Shown here: in pieces, positions 10,029-20,610 of the stretch
Position numbering within the stretch: position 1 is the first letter of the stretch
Layout: every line of letters starts with the position of its first letter
NCBI RefSeq assembly: GCF_024323335.1
Contig: NC_066581.1
Span: 177,747,330 to 177,811,329, forward strand
DNA from: Lathyrus oleraceus
Lineage: Eukaryota; Streptophyta; Magnoliopsida; Fabales; Fabaceae
Direction of reading: 5' to 3'
Length of the DNA: 64,000 nucleotides
The notes under the pieces: generated by a model
Told to the model about the DNA's origin: nothing
What the model saw: the letters and a program-made list of their open reading frames with translations, nothing else
Databases searched by the model: none
Translations under genes and position numbers: made by a program

Positions 10029-11465
10029 ATGGATAAGCAAAGAAGGAATACGAAGAAATACAGTTTCAGACAACCCAACTTGAAAGAGTTAAGGAGTTTG
10101 ACATCTTATGTATTAGAGCCCTTGGAGTTCAAAGCTCGCCATGGGAAGCTTTTGTCTATTCTTTCTACCAATGTGGATGAGGGTCTGATGAGTGTGTTGG
10201 TGCAGTTCTATGATCCCTTGTATCGGTGCTTCACTTTTCCGGATTTCCAGCTTTTTCCTACACTTGAGGATTATGCCTATCATGTGGGTATGCCTATCCT
10301 GGATCAGTTGCCGTTTAGTGGTTTGGAGAAGATTCCATCTTCTCAAGAGATTGCTGATATGCTTCACGAAGATGTATTTGACATTGTTGCTCATATGACT
10401 ACCAAAGGTGGAATTCAAGGTCTCCCTTCTAATTTTCTGATTGCCTAGGCTATTTTCTGAGGACGCTTTTGAAGCCATATTTGTACTACTCATCTATGGG
10501 TTAGTGTTATTTCCCAACATCGACAATTTCGTTGATGTGAACGCTATTAGGATTTTCTCTTCTCTTAATCCCGTTTCGACTTTGTTGGGTGACACTTATT
10601 TCTCTTTGTATATGAGGAATGCAAAGGGTGGTGGTTCCATTGTGTGTTGTCTGCCTCTGTTGTACAAGTGGTTTATTTTTCGCACTTACCTCATACGCTC
10701 GCCTTCAAGGAGAACAAGGGATGTCTACGGTGGTCTGCGAGACTCATGTCTCTCACTAACGATGATATCTCTTGGTATAACCGTGTTTATGATGGTGTTC
10801 AGATTATCGACTCTTGTGGTGAATTCTCCAATGTGCCTCTTCTTGGTACATGTGGTGGAATTAACTACAACCCTGTTTTGGCTCGCCGTCAGCTTGGGTT
10901 CATCTTAAAGGATAAACCTAACAACATTTTGTTGGAAGGCTTATTCTCTAAAAGGGGTAAAGATCCCCAGAACTTGAAGGCTAGGATGGTCCGCGCCTGG
11001 CGCAAGACTCATAAGAAAGGGAAGAATGAGCTTGGTCCGAAGAATTATGTGGCTTTGGAACCTTACACCGCTTGGGTGAGGAAGAGAGCTCTTGAATATC
11101 ACATGTCGTATGATTATTCGAGACCTACCTCTATGGTTATGGTTGGGCCTTCAACCCTCCCTAACCAAGGAGTAGAGGAGTTGAGAGATGAAGACCGTTC
11201 GCGTGCATGGGTTCGTGAGCGAGAGGAACTTCTTCAGAAGCTCAAAGATAAGGATGCAGTGATAGAGTTTCCAGAGCATCAGGTTATTGATGAGCCTGAT
11301 GATGTGGTTACTTCTCTTCTTCCTCACTCATCTAGGTTTTGGAAGAGGAAGTATGATCAGCTTGCTAAGGAGAAGGCCGATATGGAAGCAACTTATGAGA
11401 GAGAGGTGAAGAGGCTTCGTGCAACTTATCTTCCGATCTCGAAGGCTTTGGACGATTGTTTCTAG
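10029..11465 (+). pseudogene. Ogre ORF1 protein (function unknown), frameshifted
   Basis: Ogre elements carry an extra reading frame before gag; its function is unknown to me, and database relatives are often labelled DUF7745. The start MDKQRRNTKKYSFR was chosen because element C copies begin MDYGRRNTKKYSFR. The first frame stops at 10446-10448, where a few codons present in C are missing. The product continues in the frame of 10441 (DAFEAIFVLLIYGL) and shifts again near 10670 to end at 11465. The N-terminal two thirds look globular with conserved blocks (LKELR, QFYDPLYRCFTFPD, RRQLGF). The last 90 residues are charged and heptad-like, probably a coiled coil. C copies confirm the whole arrangement. 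Confidence 0.75.
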
Positions 11466-11753
11466 GGCTACGTAGGATGTTCATTCTCCTTTTCTCTTAT
11501 ATTGTATTTGGTTATCAAAATTGTATTACTTCATTGGTGTAAAAAGTTTCCAAATATTATTGCTATGAGTATTCCATATATGTCTTAAAAGTTAAATATT
11601 TTCAAATATTTACAAATAGATCTCTATTAAGTTCCTCTAATAAAAATAAACCATATGCACAAACATTGCATGCATCATATGCATAAGTAGGTTTTGTTCT
11701 GAGCTCTTGATCAATGGTCTAACTCTTTGCTCTTCATTTATTTTGAAGACAAG

Positions 11754-13790
11754 CTGACGCACCGGTATAACACCAGAGCCAATCATCCAAAGATATTGGA
11801 GCACTTAGAGCAAGAGAACAGGGACTTTAAAAAAGAGATTTCTAGGTTTACAGCCATGATGGAGTCAGTCCTGGCCGCCCAAAGCCAAGCATCACCAACT
11901 CCTGCAAGTCCTCCCGTGAAGACGGTTATATCTGAGATAGCGACTTCAACGGTGTCTGCTGCAACATCCCACTTTGCTCTATCTATGCCAGATGGGTTCC
12001 CTTGGAGAATGCCTGCTAATTTCATACCAAAGGGTTTTTCTCCTACTCTCGCTTCTTTGCCGGCATCTAGTCCGGTTCTGTCTATGCCACCTCCCGTTGT
12101 GCACACCCTTCCCTGCGTTGAAGACATCATATATCATTCCGAGCCATCTGAGGGCCCGAACGTATATGAGAAGATGGACGAGATGAAAGACCAATTCCAT
12201 GAGCTACACAAGGAACTGAAGACTTTGACGGGTAAGGACCTCTTTGGTAAAAGTGCTGCTGAGTTGTGCTTAGTGCCCAGCGTGAAGATCCCTATTAAAT
12301 TCAAAGTGCTTGACTTTGAGAAGTATAAGGGAAATACATGCCCGCTCAACCATCTTATGATGTATGCTCACAAGATGTCAACTCAGACTGATAATGACCA
12401 ACTGTTAATCCACTACTTTTAGGATAGCCTGACAGGTGCTGCGCTCCGGTGGTATATCAGGCTGAAGAGTGAAAGCATCCACTCTTTCAACGATTTAGGC
12501 GAGGCCTTCGTCAAGCAGTATAAGTATAATGTGGATATTGCTCCGGACAGGGACCAGTTGAGAGAAATGTCGCAAAAGGACAAAGATACCTTCAAGGAGT
12601 ACGCCCAGAGATGGAGAGAATTGGCAACTCAGATAGTGCCACCCCTGGAAGAGAAGGAGATGACAAAGATCTTCTTGAAGACTTTGAGCTGTTTCTATTA
12701 TGAAAGAATGATTGACAGTGCTCCCTCAGACTTCACCGAAATGGTGAATATGGGGATAAGATTAGAGGAAGGGGTCCGTGAAGGACGGTTATCCAGAGAT
12801 GACAGTTCCTCAACAAAGAAGTATGGAGGCTTTGCTAGGAAAAAGGAGGGAGAGACTCATGATGTGTCCTCCCATATCAAAAGAAGGCCCTTTGTAAGGA
12901 GGAAGGATGTGCGTCCATCCATAAACCAACACCAGGTGGCTCACATAGCACCTACTTTTAGAGAAGTCCATCATCAACAACAACAACAACATCGTCAACA
13001 ACAACAGGCCTACCAGCCTCGCAACAATAACAACACCAGCACCAGCAACTACGAGAGGAAGAGGGTAACTTTTAACCCGATTCCAATGACATATGCTAAG
13101 CTGTATCCTTCCTTGATTGATAGGAAGTTGATAACTCCACGAGATCCTCCTACTGTACCGACCAACCCTTAGTGGTGGTATAAGCCAGAGCTTCATTGTG
13201 TGTATCATTCCGGTGCTCCCGGACATGATGTGGAGAACTGTTACCCGTTGAAGACCAAGGTGAAAGACCTTGTGAGAAGTGGGATATTGTTTTTTGAGGA
13301 CGTAGGTCCAAACGTGAAGAAGAACCCATTGCCCGAGCATGGGAAAGAAATTATTAACATGGTTCAGGGATGCCCTGGCAAGTACAAAGTCTTGTATGTA
13401 AATGACATAAGGCAATCTTTGGTCGAGATGCGTAACTTGTTGTGTGAACACAGCCACTACGAGCATGACCATGATAGTTGTCGGGTGTGCACTGTCAATG
13501 AGAGAGGATACCGTCAAGTAAGAAAGGACATTCAAGAGATGCTTGATCAGGGAATGATTGAGATACTTCAGAATTGTTATGAGGACAAAGTTGATGTTAT
13601 CTCCCCTGTATTTAGAATCCTGAGCCTGTTGTCGTCAAGTATGATGGCAGCAAGAAGAAGGTATCTCCAGCTCTTGTGATCAAGCCAGCGGGCCCTGTCC
13701 CGTATGTATTAGACAAGGTTGTTCCCTACCGATATAACGCATTGCCCTTAACTTCTGTGGTGGGCATTTCAGACGTCAGTGGTGTGACCC
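11754..13790 (+). pseudogene. gag of element A (Ogre type), interrupted by stops
   Basis: Capsid/nucleocapsid polyprotein. In element C the matching codon is ATG; here it is CTG at 11754, so the start is lost or moved. One frame runs through stops at 12420-12422 (TAG, probably from CAG) and 13170-13172 (TAG before WWYKPE). Recognisable blocks are the N-terminal QENRDFKKEI helix, a proline/alanine-rich linker, the capsid core with ALRWYIRLK and FKEYAQRWRELA, a glutamine/asparagine-rich stretch encoded by CAA repeats (12972-13030), and a zinc-knuckle-like segment ending GAPGHDVENC. A frameshift near 13620 moves the end into another frame, where PAGPVPYV matches element D. Confidence 0.8.
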
Positions 13791-13793
13791 ATA

Positions 13794-15034
13794 GTGGTCG
13801 TGTTTTTCTCGGTGCAACCGAAATCCCATGAAAACGTTGTGAAGAGAACTGTTGTTAATCCTGCCGGTCCCGTGGGGACTTCTTCTTCAAATAATCCTGT
13901 TGTGAAGGGTGTTGACCCTGTTTTTGTCAAGAATAATAACACTCATATCCTAGTTGGCCAGTCTGGCATGTTGAAAAAGGATGGTGATGAGATGCTGAGG
14001 CTCATCAAAAGGAGGGAATATAATATTGTTGATCAGCTGCTACAAACTCCATTAAAGACATTTGTCTTATCTTTGTTGATGAATTTTGAGCCATACCGCG
14101 AAGCTTTGCAGAGGGTGTTGGACGTGGCATACGTGGACCACGATGTCACCATAGAGCAGTTTGATAGCATTGTTGCAAATATAACCGCTTGCAACAATTT
14201 GAGCTTCTGTGATGATGATCTTCCTGAGGAGGGAAAAGACCGCAATTTGGCTTTACACATATCAATGAACTATAAGGAGGATGCCTTGTCTAATGTGTTG
14301 GTGGACATAGGATCATCACTTAACGTGTTGCCAAAATCCACTCTTGCTAAATTTTCGTACAAAGGGCCTCCCATGAGGCAGAGTGGAGTGGTTGTGAAGG
14401 CGTTTGATGGATCGCGTAAAACCGTGATCAGAGAATTAGAACTCCCAATCAAGATTGGACCTAGTGATTTCCAAATCACTTTCCAGGTCATGGACATTCA
14501 TCCGTCTTATAGCTGCTTGCTTGGCAGACCATGGATTCACAAGGCATGTCTCGTGACATCCACCCTACACCAAAAATTGAAGTTTGTAAAGAATAAGAAG
14601 TTGGTGGTGATAGGGGGAGAGAAGGCTCTCTTGGTCAGTCATTTATCTTCCTTCTCCTATATCGATGCTGAAGATGATGTTGAGACTCCGTTCCAAGCCT
14701 TATCTATTGAGGAGCCTTCGAGGAAAGGACTTTCTTCATTTGTCTCCTATAATAATGCGAAGTTGGCCATTGAGCATGGTGCAACTACTGGTTTGGGGCA
14801 AATGATCAAGTTGGAAGATAACAAGTCCCGTGCTGGAATAGGGTATTCTTCTGGTGTTTCGAATGATCGTGGGTTGTTCCAGAGTGGAGGTTTCATCCAT
14901 ACCGTTGAAGATCGGGAAGCTGCTTCCATTGTTGAAGATGATGAAGAGGAAGACCTTGGCAACTTTGTCATACCCGGAGGAATCCGTAATAATTGGGTCG
15001 TTGTTGATGTTCCGACAGTTATCCACAAGTCAAC
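13794..15034 (+). pseudogene. Protease region of element A, upstream of the intron
   Basis: Retropepsin-type aspartic protease that would process the polyprotein. The core is VLVDIGSSLNVLP, where the catalytic triad reads DIG instead of DTG; element D keeps DTG, so this copy is probably inactive. The flap and end are recognisable (SCLLGRPWIH). A following 170-residue region with a glycine-rich GIGYSSG segment and an acidic patch is conserved in D. The frame would stop at 15036-15038, but that TAA lies at the 5' splice site of the Ogre intron, so the reading probably continues into the RT exon. Confidence 0.8.
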
Positions 15035-15308
15035 GTAATATGTTCATTTTGTTTGAAAAACCCTTCTCCCATGCCAAAAGGAGAAGTGAGGATATTGTTG
15101 GCACACTTTGATTAATACAATGATATTCATTCAGTAATCACATGTTAAATGTTTGTTTTTCCAAATTATTTTTGCTTTTTGCTTTTTGCATGAAATTGGT
15201 GATCACCATAAAACCCTAAAAAGAGAATAAAATCAATCTTTTCATATGCATAATGGTTTGCCTTCTTTAAATTCTGAAATCTCTTTTATACTCAAAAACA
15301 TTATGCAG
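15035..15308 (+). other. Ogre intron between protease and RT (274 nt)
   Basis: GT at 15035-15036 (AACGTAATATG) and AG at 15307-15308 (TTATGCAGGTTG), AT-rich between. Removing it keeps the frame: the two bases left over upstream combine with G at 15309 to complete a codon. Element D has an intron at the same place and phase (61470-61724, minus strand). Ogre elements are known to have a spliced intron at this position; splicing here is inferred. Confidence 0.75.
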
Positions 15309-17388
15309 GTTGATCAAACCCATTGAACATAATGATCCAACACCATCTCCCAACTTTGAGTTCCCTGTATTTGAGGCAGAAGAAGATGATGTTGAAGAGA
15401 TTCCTGATGAGATTACCCGCCTGCTTGAACACGAGGAGAAGATCATTCAGCCGCATCTTGAGCATCTGGAAATAGTCAACTTGGGATATGAAGATTGCAT
15501 TCGTGAAATAAAGATTAGGGCACTCCTAGAAGAGTCTGTGAAGAAGGGGTTGATAGAGTTACTACGAGAATATGTTGACGTCTTTGCTTGGTCATATGAG
15601 GACATGCCTGGTCTGGATACTGATATTGTGCAACATTTCTTGCCGTTGAAGCCTGAGTGTGTACCTGTGAAGCAGAAGCTCAGAAGAACTCATCCCAATA
15701 TGGCAGTGAAGATTAAAGAAGAAGTTCAGAAGCAAATTAATGCGGGGTTTCTGGTGACTTCTACATATCCTCAGTGGGTGGCCAATATTGTGCTTGTGCC
15801 TAAGAAAGATGGAAAAGTTCAAATGTGTATGGATTACCGTGACTTGAACAAAGCTAGTCTGAAAGATGATTTTCCTCTACCACACATTGATATGTTGGTA
15901 GACAATACAACTAAATTCAATGTCTTCTCATTTATGGACGGATTTTCTGGTTATAACCAGATTAAAATGGCACCCGAGGATATGGAGAAGACAACATTCA
16001 TCACACCTTAGGGAACATTCTGTTATTGAGTGATGCCTTTCGGTTTGAAGAACGCTGGAGCCACGTATCAACGTGATATGACTACCTTGTTTCATGATAT
16101 GATGCACAAGGAGATTGAGGTGTATGTTGATGATATGATTGCAAAGTCGAAAACGGAAGTTGAACATGTAGAACACTTGTTGAAGCTTTTTCAGCATTTG
16201 AGGAAGTACAAACTCCGCTTGAATCCGAACAAGTGTACATTTGGAGTCCGTTCCGGCAAGTTATTGGGCTTCATTGTCAGCGAGAGAGGTATTGAAGTTG
16301 ATCCTGCCAAGGTCAAAGCAATACAAGAGATGCCTGCGCCCAAAACTGAGAAGCAAGTCCGAGGTTTTCTTGGCCGCTTGAATTACATTTCGAGATTTAT
16401 ATCCCACATGACTGCCACATGTGTGCCTATATTCAAGATCCTCCGGAAAGAATATTTGTCAGTATCAAAGAATATTTGTCTGAGCCTCCGGTTCTATCTC
16501 CACCTGTTGAAGGGAGACCGTTGATTATGTACTTAGTTGTGCTTGATGATTCCATGGGATGTGTATTGGGTCAGCAAGATGAATCAGGGAAGAAAGAGTA
16601 TGCCATATACTACTTGAGTATGAAATTTACTGATTACGAGTCCCGGTACTCAATGCTTGAGAAGACATGTTGAGCTTTGGCTTGGGCTGCTAAGCGCTTA
16701 CGCCAATATATGTTAAATCATATGACTTGGTTGATATCTAAAATGGATCCAATCAAGTATATCTTTGAGAAGCCTGCTTTTACTGGGAGGATTACCCATT
16801 GGCAGATGTTGTTATCTGAGTATGATATTGAGTATCGAGCTCAAAAATCTATTAAAGGCAATATCTTGGATGATCATTTGGCACATCAACCAATTGAGGA
16901 TTACTAGTCTGTGCAATACGACTTCCCTGATGAGGAGATTATGTATTTGAAAATGAAAGATTGTGATGAGCCTACACTCGATGAAGGACCAGAGCCTGGT
17001 TCCCGGTGGGGTATGGTGTTCGATGATGTTGTTAATCAGTATGGAAATGGTATTGGGGAATTGATTATTCTTCCTCAAGGGACATATTTTCCTTTTACAG
17101 CAAGGCTAACTTTCAAATGCACGAATAATATGGCGAAATATGAGGCTTTTATTATGGGTTTGGAAGAATGTATTGATCTTAGGATCAAACATCTTGATGT
17201 TTATGGTGATTCGGCCCTTGTTGTTAATCAGATTAAGGGTGAATGAGAGACGAATCATCCTGGCCTTATCCCATATAGAGATTATGCGAGAAGGATTTCA
17301 ACTTTCTTTATTGAGGTTGACTTTCATCATATTCCTTAAGATGAGAATCGGATGGCGAATGCTCTTGCTACGCTTGCTTCAAATGATT
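15309..17388 (+). pseudogene. Reverse transcriptase and dual RNase H of element A
   Basis: RT copies the element RNA into DNA. Visible motifs are WVANIVLVPKKDG, MCMDYRDLNKA, FMDGFSGYNQI, MPFGLKNAGATYQR and the active site YVDDMI. Stops at 16009-16011 (TAG replacing TGG) and 16027-16029 (TGA) break the palm. About 45 bases are lost near 16450, shifting frame. The first RNase H follows (DDSMGCVLGQ, ISKMDPIKYI) and lacks two of the Ty3-type catalytic aspartates. Then comes an archaeal-type RNase H (MVFDDVV, NNMAKYEA, YGDSALVV). Further stops are at 16671, 16905, 17244 and near 17338. Non-functional. Confidence 0.85.
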
Positions 17389-18724
17389 ATGGTAAAGTAT
17401 TGGAATGAAGTCCCTAATATTACCGTGATGCGCTTGGATAGACCAGCTCATGTGTTTGCAGTTGAAGAAGTAAAAGATGATAAGCTGTGGTATTATGACA
17501 TCAGGTGTTTTCTTCAGAGTCAGACTTACCCTCCTGGGGCATCTGTTAAAGATAAGAAGACTTTGAGGAGATTATCTGGCAGTTTCTACCTCAATGGTGA
17601 TGTGCTTTACAAGAGAAATTTTGACATGGTTCTGCTCAGATGCATGGATAGACACGAAGCATACCTGTTAATGGCTAATGTCCATGAGGGTTCATTCGAT
17701 ACTCATTCCAATGGACATGCTATGGCAAAGAAGATAGAGAGCAGGCTACTATTGGCTGACAATGGAGTCTGACTGCTGCAAATATGTGAAGAAGTGTCAT
17801 ATTTATGTGGATAAGATTCATATTCCCCCGACACTTCTGAATGTTATTTCCTCGCCATGGCCCTTCTCCATGTGGGGAATTGACATGATTGGCATGATTG
17901 AACCTAAGGCGTCGAACGGTCGCCGTTTTATTCTCGTAGCTATTGATTACTTCACCATGTGGGTTGAAGCGGCGTCGTATGCGAATGTGACCAAGCAGGT
18001 GGTCGTGAAGTTTATTAAGAACCAAATTATATGCCGATATGGTGTGCTAGACAAGATCATTACTGATAACAGATCTAACTTAAATAACAAGATGATGAAA
18101 GAGCTGTGTAGCGAGTTCAAGATTACACATCATAATTCTTCTCCCTATAGACCCAAGATGAATGGGGTTGTTGAAGCTGCTAACAAGAACATCAAGAAGA
18201 TTATTCAGAAGATGGTTGTTACGTACAAAGATTGGCATGAGATGCTCCCATTTGCTTTGCATGGCTATCTTACATCTGTTCGCACTTCAACAAGGGCAAC
18301 CCCTTTCTCCCTTGTATATGGCATGGAGGTTGTGCTCCCCGTAGAGGTTGAGATCCCATCAATGAGAGTTTTGATGGAAGCCAAGTTGACTGAGGTTGAA
18401 TGGGTTCAGAGTCGTTATGATCAACTGAACTTGATTGAAGAGAAGAGATTAACTGCCATGTGCCATGGTCAGTTGTATCAACAAAGGATGAAGAAAGCCT
18501 TTGGTAAGAAGGTCAAGCCTCGTGTATTCCGAGAAGGTGACCTCGTGCTCAAGAAAGTCTTGTCTTTCGCTCCCGATTCCAGGGGCAAGTGGACTCCAAA
18601 TTATGAAGGTTCATATGTTGTTAAGAGAGCCTTTGCAGGCGGTGCTTTGTTGCTTACAACTATGGATGGGGAGGATTTCACTCGTCTTGCGAATATAGAT
18701 GCAGTCATGAAATACTTCACCTAA
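17389..18724 (+). pseudogene. Integrase of element A
   Basis: Inserts the DNA copy into the genome. The N-terminal part (17389-17772) carries DRPAHVFAVEEV and the histidines of the HHCC zinc finger (VHEGSFDTHSNGHAM). A frameshift near 17750 leads to the core from 17762. The DDE residues are D in MWGIDMIG, D in IITDNRSN and E in GVVEAAN. The C-terminal region RGKWTPNYEG..VVKRAF ends at TAA 18722-18724. From 17762 on, 320 residues are uninterrupted, the best-preserved part of the element. The second cysteine pair is reduced (CHIYVDK instead of HKCQIYADK in D), so zinc binding is doubtful. Confidence 0.85.
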
Positions 18725-18747
18725 AATTAAAAAAACAGAATAGCTCG

Positions 18748-18902
18748 CTAAGTTGAAAATCCGAAAGGGCGACTTAGGCAAAAATGAGCGTCTCGGTGGA
18801 GTGAAAACCCGAAAGGGCGGTCCAGGCAAAAGTTAGAGACATGAAAAAAATGAATATATGTATATCTCGCTAGATTGGGTACCTCACCCTGGGGCAATCT
18901 AG
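18748..18902 (+). other. Post-integrase hairpin module (element A)
   Basis: Three inverted repeats start 24 bases after the integrase stop. CTAAGT (18748-18753) faces ACTTAG (18772-18777). TGGA (18797-18800) faces TCCA (18821-18824). CTAGATTG (18870-18877) faces CAATCTAG (18895-18902). The first two enclose CC(C)GAAAGG(G), an inner stem closed by GAAA. The third encloses CCTC-ACCCT-GGGG. Each is followed by GGCAAAA. Arms differ from those of elements 1 and D while the pairing is kept. Confidence 0.65.
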
Positions 18903-19124
18903 GCAAAAATTAGGGATTTGGCAAGTAACTACTTCCTAACAAGACTTTGCTCTACAGCAGTCATCTGTCAAAGATTCTATTTCAGTCATCATCAACTGAA
19001 GCTTCAAATACAGTGGATTCAGAGTTGGTGGAGAAACGGTCATTATGTTCAATGTAGCCCATTTTCCAATACATATCACCAATTTCAAATTTGTAAGGAT
19101 CCATGGAGTCTCTCCATTTGCGGA
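18903..19124 (+). other. 3' UTR of element A before the element B insertion
   Basis: No gene or clear repeat seen. It resumes at 30756 on the other side of element B. Confidence 0.6.
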
Positions 19125-19411
19125 CTACCTGATCAGTCACCATTTACATTGAGTTTTCATTACTGATCCGACGCGCAACAGAGGCATTTGACACACTGTG
19201 CAAGCATTTATGGTACATTTCGACTTAGTTTTACTTCCGTTATTTTATTTAAGAATTTTTAATCTTTGTTATGTTTTACTTTTTATTTTCGTGATTTTAT
19301 GCATGGGATAGTTGTGTTTTTGTCCAACAGGTCCAGGTAGAAGAACCAGAGAACTCAGAACGAGACAATGCGAGATTCCGGCAAGCAAAGGAGCAAAAAA
19401 CCCCGGTACAG

Positions 19412-19553
19412 GAGGCCTGACATGGCCACCCGTGTCACCTGACACGGGCCGTATCACCTGACACGGGCCGTGTCAGGAAGTATCCTCAACAGTGTCACCC
19501 CCTGCCAGGGGCGTGTCAGCCAGAACAGTAGGCTGACACGGGCTGTGTCAGCC
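19412..19553 (+). repeat. Palindrome cluster CTGACACGGGCCGTGTCAG in the 5' LTR of B
   Basis: A perfect palindrome with ten-base arms and one central base lies at 19457-19477. Imperfect copies with two to four changed bases lie on both sides (CTGACATGGCCACCCGTGTCA, CTGACACGGGCTGTGTCAG). The same unit recurs in the 3' LTR and internally at 26169-26335. Confidence 0.8.
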
Positions 19554-19647
19554 CAAGCCCAAAAATCCAGTTTTTCTCGGGCTTTTTGTTCGTCGGGCTT
19601 TTTAGAGATATCTTTGGACCTGTCCAACTGCTGTAGGGAATTTTCAT

Positions 19648-19654
19648 TATAAAA
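19648..19654 (+). promoter_or_regulatory. TATA box of the element B 5' LTR
   Basis: TATAAAA followed by GAAGATC; the equivalent in the 3' LTR is TATAAAAG at 29900-29907. It lies about 100 bases downstream of the palindrome cluster, which would place the palindromes in the promoter. Confidence 0.55.
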
Positions 19655-20501
19655 GAAGATCTTATACCAAAGGAAAAATCATCTTGGAATACGGAAAACA
19701 TAGTATTGTGAAGCAATCATGTATTACAGAGATCAAGGCATTCAGAGAGCTGAAGGTGTTCATGAGCGGGAGAGATTGAAGATCAAAGTCATCCAATTAC
19801 TTGTAATGTGTAATTTTTATCTTGAATTTGTTTTGAACAATATGAGTAGCTAAACCCCCCAATTCTAGGGGGTGTCCCTGATTTAGAATTGTAATGAATT
19901 TGAGTTTACATTTGCATTTATAATATTGTTTTTACGGTGACCATTTGATGTGTTTGTTGCTTTCTCTTTTGGACCAATTGAGGTTGATTTGTGGTTATCA
20001 AGTAGGTTGGACCACCATTGATAAGGTTTTCATAAGGTTACTCTACAATAGATATCACCTAGGACTAGGGATACCCTGTATGAACCAGAGTATTCTTGAT
20101 ATTATACAGCTTAACTTCACCCTAATTGACTATGGACATGGATATTATGGTAGATTGATTAAAGGTTTTCTCACCAAGGACTTGGAAGAAAATACCCTTG
20201 AGAACTAGTAGTAATTGATATTTGTTGATGCAATAGTGACTCAGAGTTATTACAGCGATAAATCATACACCTTCTCTGGCATTGTTCCTTTTTCTCTATA
20301 AACCCTTAGTTTCATCCTTCTTTACCTTTACTTTTATTATTATACTTTTACACATAAAAATCAAATTAATACTTTTTTTAATTGAATGATAAGTTAAACT
20401 CAATATTAACTTGCAGTCCTTGAGATCGACATTCGGGGAATTTCCCCATCATTATTATAAAAGGCAAAATAGCACACTTGTTATTTTCCAGATCAAGTTT
20501 T

Positions 20502-20519
20502 TCGCACCGTTGCCGGGGA
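20502..20519 (+). promoter_or_regulatory. Primer-binding site of element B (tRNA-Asp like)
   Basis: TCGCACCGTTGCCGGGGA, six bases after the LTR end, differs at two positions from the tRNA-Asp complement TGGCGCCGTTGCCGGGGA used by Athila elements. The changes may be decay. Confidence 0.7.
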
Positions 20520-20610
20520 CTGCCAAAAATATGGAGTTTAATTTTAATTTTAATCAAAATTTTGTTGCTCTGCAATAAAATTATTTTTCTGTCATTTATA
20601 ATTTACTAAT

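Larger units (their letters stand above)
19130..20495 (+). repeat. 5' LTR of element B
   Basis: It begins TGATCAGTCACC and ends CCAGATCA. It contains the GACACGG palindromes at 19412-19553 and a TATA box (TATAAAA, 19648-19654). The 3' LTR aligns over its whole length but has an extra palindrome-bearing segment of about 55 bases. Confidence 0.9.
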
